Below, piece after piece: positions 56,962-64,000 of a stretch of 64,000 nucleotides of DNA. A model generated the notes under the pieces. It made no database searches. It saw only the letters and a list, made by a program, of their open reading frames with translations, and was not told where the DNA came from. The position numbers and the translations under genes are program-made. This DNA comes from an uncultured Gammaproteobacteria bacterium (GTDB lineage Bacteria > Pseudomonadota > Gammaproteobacteria > Chromatiales > Chromatiaceae). Location of the stretch: assembly GCA_937926265.1 (NCBI GenBank), contig CALAZS010000130.1, positions 4,199-68,198 of the forward strand, given 5' to 3'. Every line of letters begins with the position of its first letter. Position 1 is the first letter of the stretch.

Positions 56962-56964
56962 CCC

Positions 56965-56993
56965 AAAAAAAGGCCCATCCAAAAAGATGGGCC
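56965..56993 (-). terminator. Intrinsic terminator for leftward transcription
   Basis: GGCCCATC and GATGGGCC pair around CAAAAA. On the minus strand the stem is followed by seven T. On the plus strand there is no T-run. Confidence 0.75.
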
Positions 56994-57031
56994 CAATCGA
57001 ATGCGCCAAACCAAGCGCGGGAGGAGGAAAC

Positions 57032-57094
57032 ATGGATTTATCACTTTATCTGTGTGGTTTAACGGCAAATTTCAGGCTTTCTTTAATCGTTTAG
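57032..57094 (+). CDS. 20-residue small ORF with very strong ribosome site
   Basis: GCGGGAGGAGGAAAC directly precedes ATG, then 20 codons (MDLSLYLCGLTANFRLSLIV) and TAG. A plus-strand terminator follows 23 bases later. The peptide is hydrophobic, with one cysteine. It is bracketed by two hairpins, so it may be a short transcript of its own; the repeated GGA motifs resemble CsrA/RsmA-bound leaders. Confidence 0.4.
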   Translation: MDLSLYLCGLTANFRLSLIV

Positions 57095-57116
57095 GTCATT
57101 AACCTTCCCCTAAAAC

Positions 57117-57144
57117 AAAAAAAGCGGCTAATGCCGCTTTTTTT
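57117..57144. terminator. Two-way intrinsic terminator
   Basis: AAAGCGGC and GCCGCTTT pair around TAAT, flanked by A- and T-runs; serves the small ORF and the convergent MlaC-like gene. Confidence 0.88.
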
Positions 57145-57167
57145 AATATTGAAATTAAACGATTTTA

Positions 57168-57830
57168 TTAATTTGAAGCAACCTGGCTAACTTCTTCATC
57201 CATTGCAGACTGTTTTGATATTTGAGCTTTCTGGTCGTTGTTAGCACGTAAATGGCTCAGCAGACCATCCATACCGGAAGTACGAATCAGGCGGTTAAAG
57301 CTACTGCGATAATTGGTTACCAGGCTCATGCCTTCAATTTTGACATCATAGACTTTCCAGCCTTCACCTTTGTCACGCATGCGATAGTCAACTGCGACAG
57401 GCGGGCCTTCACGAATGACTTTGGTTCTGATAAGTACATCTCCAGGCTTGTTACCCTGGCTGGATGCAAGATAGGTCATGGTCCAGTCATTCAGTTCATT
57501 AAAGGCTGTCGCATAAGTACGAACCAGCATACGCTTGAATTCATATTTAAATTCTGCTTTTTGCGTGTCAGTGGCTTTACGCCAGTTTTTACCCAACACC
57601 AGAGCAGAAACACGGTCGAGGTCAACATGAGGTATAAGCACTTCATCGACCATTTTATAGACATAGGAAGGATCTGATTCCAGCAGTTGCCTGTCACGCT
57701 TGAGAATCGTTTTTATTTCATTGGAAGTGTTTTCAATAACCTGTTGAGGCTCTGAAAGATTTGAGGCATGCGCAGACACCAAAAACATAAAAAGTCCCAG
57801 AAACACTGCTGTTAAGCCGAGTTTTTTCAT
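57168..57830 (-). CDS. MlaC-like phospholipid-binding periplasmic protein (second copy)
   Basis: 220 residues with signal peptide (about 1-22, LTAVFLGLFMFLVSAHA) and the MlaC fold (35-195): VDEVLIPHVDLDRVSALVLGKNWRKAT, EFKRMLVRTYATAF and GWKVYDVKIEGMSLVTNYRSSF. Closer to true MlaC than the copy at 29904-30551, but again without mlaD/E/F neighbours. A polar tail of 25 residues follows. Role in retrograde phospholipid transport is inferred from the family. Confidence 0.9.
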   Translation of the reverse strand: MKKLGLTAVFLGLFMFLVSAHASNLSEPQQVIENTSNEIKTILKRDRQLLESDPSYVYKMVDEVLIPHVDLDRVSALVLGKNWRKATDTQKAEFKYEFKRMLVRTYATAFNELNDWTMTYLASSQGNKPGDVLIRTKVIREGPPVAVDYRMRDKGEGWKVYDVKIEGMSLVTNYRSSFNRLIRTSGMDGLLSHLRANNDQKAQISKQSAMDEEVSQVASN

Positions 57831-57957
57831 TTTCTATCCCTTAATATCCTCAATTATCTGCCAAGTATCTTTCATCTGATTGCAGATTCATCAAAATTCT
57901 GCGTATTCTAACTTTTTAGTTGCAAATGAAAATAATGAAATTCCCTTATATTTCAGG

Positions 57958-58335
57958 CTAATCCGCTTCATTTTTGTCCAAATTGTGACTGTGTTCACAA
58001 ACCCAGTCCTTGATCCAGTGGGTTGCCCTGATCCCTGCAAACCTGGCCTGCTCCTCCCCGTTTTCAAACAGAATGACGGTGGGAAAACCTCTTAACTTGT
58101 AACGGCCAGCCAGTTTCATATTTTCACCCTCATCTACTTCGACCTTTGCCAGCAAAACTTTACCTTCAAATTCATTAATTGCCCGACCAAGATGGGGAGT
58201 CAAACCATGGCAAGGCGCACACCAGTCTGCCCAGAAATCTACCAGTATGGTTTGTGTTAATGACGCATCAATGACCGTTTCTTTAAAGTCACCCAAATCG
58301 GCATCAAAAACAAATTCAGTCTTCGTCGGTATCAT
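57958..58335 (-). CDS. Thioredoxin-fold protein with CAPC active site
   Basis: 125 residues. The active site reads VDFWADWCAPCHGLTPHL (cysteines near 40 and 43; CAPC instead of CGPC), and the cis-proline lies in RGFPTVILFENGEE. Otherwise a classic thioredoxin with a short acidic tail. No signal peptide, so it works in the cytoplasm. The CAPC dipeptide and proximity to YbbN-type proteins suggest either a thioredoxin or a co-chaperone-like member. Divergent from hemC. Confidence 0.86.
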   Translation of the reverse strand: MIPTKTEFVFDADLGDFKETVIDASLTQTILVDFWADWCAPCHGLTPHLGRAINEFEGKVLLAKVEVDEGENMKLAGRYKLRGFPTVILFENGEEQARFAGIRATHWIKDWVCEHSHNLDKNEAD

Positions 58336-58494
58336 AATCTTTGAAATTCTCTGCTGGACAAAAGACGCCTATGTTAGCAAAAACTTCTCATATCTCAGAA
58401 ATACTGTTTAATTTTCAGGTTTGTCGTTTGCCTGTTATGAAACTAAACAGTACGATTAACGGTTTACGAAGTAAAAATATCCTGCAGAATCTCA

Positions 58495-59427
58495 ATGTCC
58501 AAAAACTCAATAACCATAGCCACTCGAAAATCCCCCCTTGCCATGTGGCAGGCCGAACATGTTAAAGCCCGGCTGGAGCTTGCCCATCCCGGTATTGATG
58601 TAATACTGATGGGTATGAGCACCCAGGGCGACAAGATTCTCGATACCCCCCTGGCTAAAATCGGCGGTAAAGGCCTGTTTGTAAAGGAACTGGAACAGGG
58701 CATGCTGGAAGGCAGGGCAGATATCGCGGTACATTCCATGAAGGACGTTCCTGTTGCCTTTCCAGACGGTCTTCATCTTCCTATTATCATGGAACGTGAA
58801 GATCCGCGTGATGCATTTGTTTCCAACAAGTTTGAAAGTATTGATGCTTTACCTGAAGGTGCTGTCGTCGGTACTTCAAGCCTGCGCAGGCAATGCCAAT
58901 TGAGCAATAAACGCCCTGACCTGGTAATTCGCCCCCTGCGCGGTAACGTCAATACCCGGCTGGCGAAACTCGATAACGACGATTATGACGCTATCATTCT
59001 GGCAAGTGCCGGCCTGATTCGTCTGGGGTTTGAATCACGTATACGTAATTTCATCCCGGTTGAGTTCAGCCTGCCTGCGATTGGACAGGGTGCCATTGGC
59101 ATTGAATGCAGAATTGATGATGAGACAGTCAACGCCCTGCTAAAGCCACTTCATGATGAAGCCACGGAGATATGCGTTCTGGCTGAGCGTGCTATGAACA
59201 ACCGGCTTGAAGGTGGTTGCCAGGTGCCAATCGGCGGACACGCAATACTGGATGGTGATTCGCTATTTCTACGAGGACTGGTTGGCAGTGTTGATGGCAA
59301 GGAGATTATCCACGCCGACCTGACGGGTAAAAGTTCAGATTCAGAAGCAATAGGCACCCAGGTTGCTGAAACCCTGCTTAGCAAGGGTGCCGATAAAATC
59401 CTCAAGGCGCTGTACGAGGACAATTAA
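58495..59427 (+). CDS. hemC: Porphobilinogen deaminase
   Basis: 310 residues. Segments that bind the chain and cofactor are intact: [17 protein letters not shown] (8-24), VHSMKDVP (the aspartate region, about 80-87), [24 protein letters not shown] and the cofactor cysteine in [13 protein letters not shown] (about 233-245). It polymerises four porphobilinogens. Two bases separate it from hemD. No Shine-Dalgarno sequence is evident. Confidence 0.97.
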   Translation: MSKNSITIATRKSPLAMWQAEHVKARLELAHPGIDVILMGMSTQGDKILDTPLAKIGGKGLFVKELEQGMLEGRADIAVHSMKDVPVAFPDGLHLPIIMEREDPRDAFVSNKFESIDALPEGAVVGTSSLRRQCQLSNKRPDLVIRPLRGNVNTRLAKLDNDDYDAIILASAGLIRLGFESRIRNFIPVEFSLPAIGQGAIGIECRIDDETVNALLKPLHDEATEICVLAERAMNNRLEGGCQVPIGGHAILDGDSLFLRGLVGSVDGKEIIHADLTGKSSDSEAIGTQVAETLLSKGADKILKALYEDN

Positions 59428-59429
59428 GC

Positions 59430-60191
59430 TTGGCAGAAACAGGCCGCACACCTGGCATACTGGTTACCCGGCCAGAACCACAGGCTCAAAGCACTCTCCA
59501 GGCATTTTCCCGGCTGGGGTGGCAGGTTTACCATTTTCCGACTATTCAGATTGAAAAAATCAACGGCTTTGCATCTGAAAAAACCAGTGAACGTTTGATT
59601 GCTTCGGACTGGCTTATTTTTATCAGTCAGCCTGCAGTGCGCTACTTTTTTCAAGATTTCTCTGCAGAAGATGTCTCACACCTTAAAATAGCGGCTGTCG
59701 GCCAGGCAACTAAAAACGCTTTAGTTGCAAAAAATATCCGGGTTGATGCCTGTCCAGAATCAGCCACAAATTCGGAAGCACTGCTGGAACTGCCGGCATT
59801 CAACCAGGTTAACAAACAAAACATTATTATTGTTCGAGGTGTTGGTGGCCGGGAATTACTTCATCAGACCCTTACCAATCGAGGGGCCAATATCTCCTAT
59901 CTTGAAGTCTACGAAAGATTACCCGCTTCACCTGACAAAACCCTGATTACACAGCACTGGACTAATGATATCGACATCGTTGTCTGTACATCCAACCAGC
60001 TACTGGAAAACTATCTGGCGCTGGCTGAACCACTTCTCGGCAGTAAAATTTTCAATAAACCTGTGCTGGTAATCAGTTCCCGCATGCAGGCATTCGCCAA
60101 GCAAGCCGGTTTTTCAAAAATCTGGTTGGCAGAGGGTCCCGGTAATGATCAAATGATCAAAACAATAAAAACTCATCTGCAACTGGACTAA
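59430..60191 (+). CDS. hemD: Uroporphyrinogen-III synthase
   Basis: 253 residues from a TTG start at 59430, right after hemC. The fold's two lobes and family marks (GILVTRPEPQAQSTLQAFSRLGW; VRGVGGRELLHQTLTNRGA; VCTSNQLLENYLAL) are visible, though HemD sequences vary widely. It closes hydroxymethylbilane with ring-D inversion. Position between hemC and hemX supports the call. Confidence 0.93.
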   Translation: MAETGRTPGILVTRPEPQAQSTLQAFSRLGWQVYHFPTIQIEKINGFASEKTSERLIASDWLIFISQPAVRYFFQDFSAEDVSHLKIAAVGQATKNALVAKNIRVDACPESATNSEALLELPAFNQVNKQNIIIVRGVGGRELLHQTLTNRGANISYLEVYERLPASPDKTLITQHWTNDIDIVVCTSNQLLENYLALAEPLLGSKIFNKPVLVISSRMQAFAKQAGFSKIWLAEGPGNDQMIKTIKTHLQLD

Positions 60192-60226
60192 TATATATCC
60201 TATACCGCCCCTAAAATTAATTATCG

Positions 60227-61384
60227 ATGGAAGACAAGAAAAACAACCAAGAAGAAGATATCAGCGAAGGTCAGATTATTGATGTAGAGCCTGAAGTCGA
60301 AACGCCCCAGGCAAAAGCTGAACCTGAAAAACCGAAACGCGAGTCTAAACTGCCTGGCAATATTCCTGTTCCGTTAATTCTTGCCGTCCTCGCCATTGTT
60401 GCTGTCTCAATCTCCTGGATTGCCGGGTACCGTTACTGGCAGAACATTTTGACAGACCTGTCTGTGATGCAGGACAGAATCAGTGCCACCCTGGCCGAAC
60501 AGCAACAACTTAACAGTGAAATCAAAAAAGCCAAGCTGGCACTTCAACAGCAAAAACAGGCTATCGAGGAACAGGCCAGTAATGCCCAAAAGCAGTCCGA
60601 AGAGCTAAAGAACGAGCGTCAGGCCATCAACCGAAAAGCTGACGCCATGCAACTGGCTGTTGACCAGGTCAATTTAAAGATCGGCCGTAACCAGGGTCAG
60701 TGGCAGGTAGCTGAGGCTGAATACCTGATGCGTATTGCCAATCACAGGCTGTCACTGAGCAAAGACGTGCAAACTGCCGTTGCTGCCTTAAAGCAGGCTG
60801 ACCAGAAATTACTTGAAAGTGGTAATCCGGCTTTTTACCAGGTTCGCGAAAAAGTCGCCGCTGAAATAAGCCTGCTGGAATCATTACAGCTGCCTGACAT
60901 AAGTGGTATGGCGGCGACACTGCAAAGCCTTGCTAACAACGTTAACCAGTTAAAAATTGCCGGTCTGCCAGAGTCAAAACAGGCGGGCCAGGCTTCTGAT
61001 AACCCAGAGCGTTCCGAACGCAATCTCGATACCCTGATTGAAGACAGCTGGCAGGGCTTTAAGGAACTTATGGTTATCCGCAGGCACGATCAACCTGTTT
61101 CTGCAATGCTGCCGCCTTCGCAGCAGTACTTCCTTTATCAAAACCTGCAACTGCAAGTTGAAAGCGCCAGGATTGCATTGCTCAGGCAGGAAAATATTCT
61201 ATTCAGAAGCAGTCTTGAAACCGCCAATGAATGGCTTGGCAGTTTCTTTGACCCGAAAGATGCTGCAACACAAAGCATGCAGCAAACACTTCAGGAAATA
61301 CAGGCCACCAACCTGAACCCGGTATTGCCTGATATCAGTGGTTCCTTGGGCTTATTGATGCAGCTTAAGGCTGGAAACTCATGA
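60227..61384 (+). CDS. hemX: HemX-like membrane protein
   Basis: 385 residues: charged cytoplasmic start (1-43), a membrane segment (about 46-67, IPVPLILAVLAIVAVSISWIAG), a coiled coil (75-145, QQQLNSEIKKAKLALQQQKQAIEEQ) and a helical periplasmic domain (about 150-385, QWQVAEAEYLMRIANHRLSL). Despite its old name (uroporphyrin-III methyltransferase) the enzyme motifs are absent. Its role in haem synthesis is uncertain. It overlaps hemY by four bases. Confidence 0.9.
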   Translation: MEDKKNNQEEDISEGQIIDVEPEVETPQAKAEPEKPKRESKLPGNIPVPLILAVLAIVAVSISWIAGYRYWQNILTDLSVMQDRISATLAEQQQLNSEIKKAKLALQQQKQAIEEQASNAQKQSEELKNERQAINRKADAMQLAVDQVNLKIGRNQGQWQVAEAEYLMRIANHRLSLSKDVQTAVAALKQADQKLLESGNPAFYQVREKVAAEISLLESLQLPDISGMAATLQSLANNVNQLKIAGLPESKQAGQASDNPERSERNLDTLIEDSWQGFKELMVIRRHDQPVSAMLPPSQQYFLYQNLQLQVESARIALLRQENILFRSSLETANEWLGSFFDPKDAATQSMQQTLQEIQATNLNPVLPDISGSLGLLMQLKAGNS

Positions 61385-62700
61385 TTCGCTGGCTTATCGC
61401 TGGCCTGGTCGCCATTTTACTTGGCTCTCTGATTGCTGTTGCCGTTCTCAAAGATAATGGATACATCATGATCGGCTATGATGTCTGGACTATAGAAGGC
61501 AGCCTGGCACTGTTTATACTGCTCGACCTGATTGCCTTCGCACTGATTTATTTTGTCATTCGATTTTTCATTCGCCTGTGGCAGACCCCGAACCAGATCA
61601 AAACCTGGCATCATCACCGTCAACTAAGACTTGCACAACGCGCTTTAACACGTGGTCTGCTGGAAATGGCTGAAGGCGACTGGAAAGGCGCTGAAAAACG
61701 CCTGGTGAAATACGCGGTAAGAGCAGAAACACCTTTATTGAATTACCTTGCCGCTGCCAGGGCCGCCCAGCTTCAGGGGGCACATGAACGCCGGGACCAT
61801 TACCTGCAATTGGCGCATGAAAGCATGCCGTCTGCTGATATAGCCGTCAGTCTTACCCAGGCAGAACTGCAACTGGCACACCAGCAACTTGAACAGGCGC
61901 TTGCCACGTTACAGCATCTTAAGAACATTGCCCCCAAGCACGTCTATGTTCTTAAGCTGTTAAGCGAACTTTACCAGCAACTGGGTGACTGGCATCAAAT
62001 CAGGGAACTGTTACCAGACCTGAAAAAGCGCAAAGCCTGCAGCATCCCTGAACTCAAGGCACTTGAGAAACGTGTTAACCAGTATTCTTTGCAACAGGCT
62101 GCAGGCAAGGACCTGGTTTCACTTGAATCAGCCTGGAAACAAATCCCACGCGCCAGCCGAAACGAAAGCAGCCTGGTTATTGATTACGCGCGCCACCTGA
62201 TTAGCCTGAATGAACCAGACAAAGCGATCAAAGCTATCGACACCTGCATGACAAAAACGAAGAATGCTAACTGGGACGATGGAATACTCGAAATGTTCGG
62301 CAACATCAAAGGGCTTGATCCTGCAAAACAGCTGACAATAGCCGAACACTGGCTTGAAATGAAACCTGAGCACCACCCGCTGCTACTTATGCTCGGCAGG
62401 CTTAGCCTGAAAGCTGAACTCTGGGGCAAGGCAAGAAGCTATCTTGAAAGCAGCCTTGCCATTTCACCGACTGCCTCTACATACCAGGAGCTTGGCAACC
62501 TGCTTGAGCAAATGGGCGAGAAGGACCAGGCCAGGGAATACTACAGGCTTGGGCTAAACACCGGGCTGGAAGCTGAACCTATAGCTTTACCGGACAACTT
62601 AAAAATTCCGGCTAAAAAACCCCTGCCTGATGAAGTTCCAATGCCAACTGACCGCACACCACCACCGGCAAAATTGAACATCGCTGAACGGACCGGTTAA
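61381..62700 (+). CDS. hemY: HemY-like TPR membrane protein
   Basis: 439 residues: two N-terminal membrane segments (about 4-22 and 42-62), then repeated helical hairpins of the TPR kind (RGLLEMAEGDWKGAEKRLVKYA near 95-116; ELWGKARSYLESSLAISPTASTYQELGNLLEQMGEKDQAREYY near 345-387). A proline-rich tail ends the chain. This is the gammaproteobacterial HemY of the hemCDXY operon, not the protoporphyrinogen oxidase of the same name. Four bases overlap the convergent HNH gene. Confidence 0.9.
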   Translation: MIRWLIAGLVAILLGSLIAVAVLKDNGYIMIGYDVWTIEGSLALFILLDLIAFALIYFVIRFFIRLWQTPNQIKTWHHHRQLRLAQRALTRGLLEMAEGDWKGAEKRLVKYAVRAETPLLNYLAAARAAQLQGAHERRDHYLQLAHESMPSADIAVSLTQAELQLAHQQLEQALATLQHLKNIAPKHVYVLKLLSELYQQLGDWHQIRELLPDLKKRKACSIPELKALEKRVNQYSLQQAAGKDLVSLESAWKQIPRASRNESSLVIDYARHLISLNEPDKAIKAIDTCMTKTKNANWDDGILEMFGNIKGLDPAKQLTIAEHWLEMKPEHHPLLLMLGRLSLKAELWGKARSYLESSLAISPTASTYQELGNLLEQMGEKDQAREYYRLGLNTGLEAEPIALPDNLKIPAKKPLPDEVPMPTDRTPPPAKLNIAERTG

Positions 62701-63263
62701 ATAAGAGGGCTATCCTTGGGGAAACGGGACTGCAGAAAAGCCTGCTGGTCTGCAATGATCTGTTTTTTGTTTTTCAAATACAGAAACTCGGCCCAGGTTG
62801 GAACAAATGGTATTGCCAGCAACAGATGCCCCCATTCCTCCGGGGTCTTATTACCTTTTTTATGATTGCAGCTGGCACAGGCTGTAACACAGTTGGACCA
62901 GCGGTCAGGGCCGCCTCTTGATACCGGGATAATATGATCCCGCGTCAACTTACCCGGTGAAAAAGATTCACCGCAATATAAACAGACATGCCCATCACGG
63001 GTAAACAGGGCTTTATTGGTCAAGGGCGGGTGGAAGTTTCCGGTATGGCGTTTGCGGTTAACCCGTTCTCTTGTTAACAGGATCGAACCAACCGTAATTT
63101 CTGAACGTAAACCGGTAAAACGGTTATAACCTCCACGAAAAGTTAATTCATTTTCACCGAGATTTGCCAGCACCCTGTCGCACGCTGTCATACTGATTGC
63201 TTCGCGATGTGTTATCCAGGCAGTTGGATTGCCTGCAATATCAAGCTGCAGAATGCGATACAT
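62697..63263 (-). CDS. HNH endonuclease family protein
   Basis: 188 residues. A zinc-bracketed HNH core spans about 90-145: CLYCGESFSPGKLTRDHIIPVSRGGPDRWSNC region with CxxC, the DH pair, SRGG and a second CxxC (CASCNHKKGNKTP). The N-terminal 80 residues are the usual extension of this chromosomal HNH group. These proteins are common in gammaproteobacteria outside mobile DNA and their target is not known. Convergent with hemY. Confidence 0.9.
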   Translation of the reverse strand: MYRILQLDIAGNPTAWITHREAISMTACDRVLANLGENELTFRGGYNRFTGLRSEITVGSILLTRERVNRKRHTGNFHPPLTNKALFTRDGHVCLYCGESFSPGKLTRDHIIPVSRGGPDRWSNCVTACASCNHKKGNKTPEEWGHLLLAIPFVPTWAEFLYLKNKKQIIADQQAFLQSRFPKDSPLI

Positions 63264-63324
63264 GAGTGAATTCCCCGGAAATTTACTTCATCGTGTTATA
63301 GCTGTTTGTTTACTACTGGTTCTG

Positions 63325-63849
63325 TTAGTGCAAAGTTCCGTTTTTTAAAGAAAAATCATCGAATAATAATGAACCGGTACCATAAAAGGTTTCAACTTCA
63401 ACTTCGTTACTCGATTCAGTCACTGGTATTTCCATAGCTATTTTGAAACCCATTTCATCCGACCTGGCATATTCATCAGGCAAATGTCCGGTATCACTGA
63501 TCTCCTGGTACAAATCAGCAATCGGCGCAAAGGTTATTGTGCAAAGGCTCCAGACCTCTTTTACCGGATAAAACAGATCAACAAGCTCCTGGCTTCTGTC
63601 GTAAAGCGCCTGGGGTAAGTTGTTTCCCTGTTTTGAGGCGAGCTGTATATCCAGCCTGGCATTGTGTAGTTGTTTAAGATAATGATCACAATCATCATCG
63701 GTGGTGGAGAGGTTGAAGGCAAAATAAAATTCAGGGTCGCCTTCAGGAAAGAGATCGACTTCGATGCGATCAAGCGGAAATTGTTGGAAGAATGGACGAA
63801 GTTTGTTAATCGTGTCGATAATACTACCGATACAGATACTTACTGCCAT
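63325..63849 (-). CDS. Protein of unknown function
   Basis: 174 residues from the second ATG (63849), which has AGGA at a good distance; the ATG at 63855 overlaps that site. Not recognised. Acidic and soluble, alternating predicted strands and helices (RIEVDLFPEGDPEFYFAFNLS; ALYDRSQELVDLFYPVKEVWSL), no signal peptide or membrane segment. It lies just after an HNH gene in direction of reading and may share its transcript. Confidence 0.66.
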   Translation of the reverse strand: MAVSICIGSIIDTINKLRPFFQQFPLDRIEVDLFPEGDPEFYFAFNLSTTDDDCDHYLKQLHNARLDIQLASKQGNNLPQALYDRSQELVDLFYPVKEVWSLCTITFAPIADLYQEISDTGHLPDEYARSDEMGFKIAMEIPVTESSNEVEVETFYGTGSLLFDDFSLKNGTLH

Positions 63850-63966
63850 AAGCATTTCCTTTCTGATGGTTTTTTAAAGCATAGAAAAAAACAACTTAAA
63901 AAGCACTAACAAATTTAAAATAATTTATTTCAAGTCATATATTCTTCACATATACAGACTTGCCCT

Positions 63967-64000
63967 GCCTGAATTCTTTGGCCTGAATTCTTTGGCCTGA
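63967..64000. repeat. 14-bp tandem repeat at the right edge
   Basis: GCCTGAATTCTTTG occurs twice exactly and a third copy begins (six bases) before the window ends. The full length of the array cannot be seen. Confidence 0.7.

Overview
The window is a continuous stretch of a gammaproteobacterial chromosome. This rests on gene families and gene orders typical of that class: def-fmt-rsmB-DUF4390-ntrY-ntrX-trkA-trkH, LysM protein-dprA-smg-topA-tsaC-hemF, and hemC-hemD-hemX-hemY, plus YheS, YcgL, DjlA, PilU, DUF1415 and DUF423 proteins. I cannot name the genus. By eye the base composition is fairly even, with AT-rich intergenic regions. I found no rRNA, tRNA, CRISPR array, transposase or phage module.

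Region 1 (1-10.3 kb, minus strand) is a nine-gene nitrogen-scavenging operon: ABC importer (binding protein, permease, ATPase), creatininase-family hydrolase, type III glutamine synthetase-like ligase, NikR-like regulator, two DUF1989 proteins and a biotin-dependent urea-carboxylase-family enzyme cut by the left edge. Just upstream of the carboxylase two hairpins with ACGA loops form a guanidine-II (mini-ykkC) riboswitch. The operon is therefore read as guanidine assimilation (guanidine carboxylase plus carboxyguanidine deiminase), not plain urea use. A sigma-54 promoter precedes the first gene, so nitrogen control upstream and guanidine control inside the operon are probably layered. The NikR-like regulator has lost three of the four nickel ligands.

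Region 2 (10.3-30.6 kb) is mixed housekeeping: the ABC-F protein YheS, a MOSC protein, PilU, small conserved proteins, a PilZ protein, a cluster with DjlA and a lytic transglycosylase, a ketohexokinase-like kinase with a Rieske protein, two large coiled-coil proteins (one with two cNMP domains and a rhodanese domain lacking its cysteine), a tailed HU protein, a CPA1 antiporter with a cNMP domain, and a retropepsin-like protease.

Region 3 (30.6-38.8 kb) is the most unusual. It holds an enoyl-CoA hydratase, a protein of about 1505 residues joining a nucleotide-sugar-dehydrogenase-like half to a half I do not recognise, a DUF423 protein, a sigma-54-activating response regulator and an ECF sigma factor. 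The ECF gene has a near-consensus sigma-54 promoter with two matching 17-bp palindromes at enhancer distance, suggesting a sigma-54 to ECF cascade.

Region 4 (38.8-48.6 kb, minus) is the def-fmt-rsmB-DUF4390-ntrY-ntrX-trkA-trkH cluster; its NtrX lacks the GAFTGA loop. Region 5 (48.7-55.6 kb, plus) is LysM-dprA-smg-topA-tsaC-hemF, with two REP-like inverted repeats before hemF. Region 6 (55.6-64 kb) has an output-less DUF3369 response regulator, a 20-codon ORF with a very strong ribosome site, a second MlaC-like protein, a thioredoxin, hemCDXY and an HNH endonuclease.
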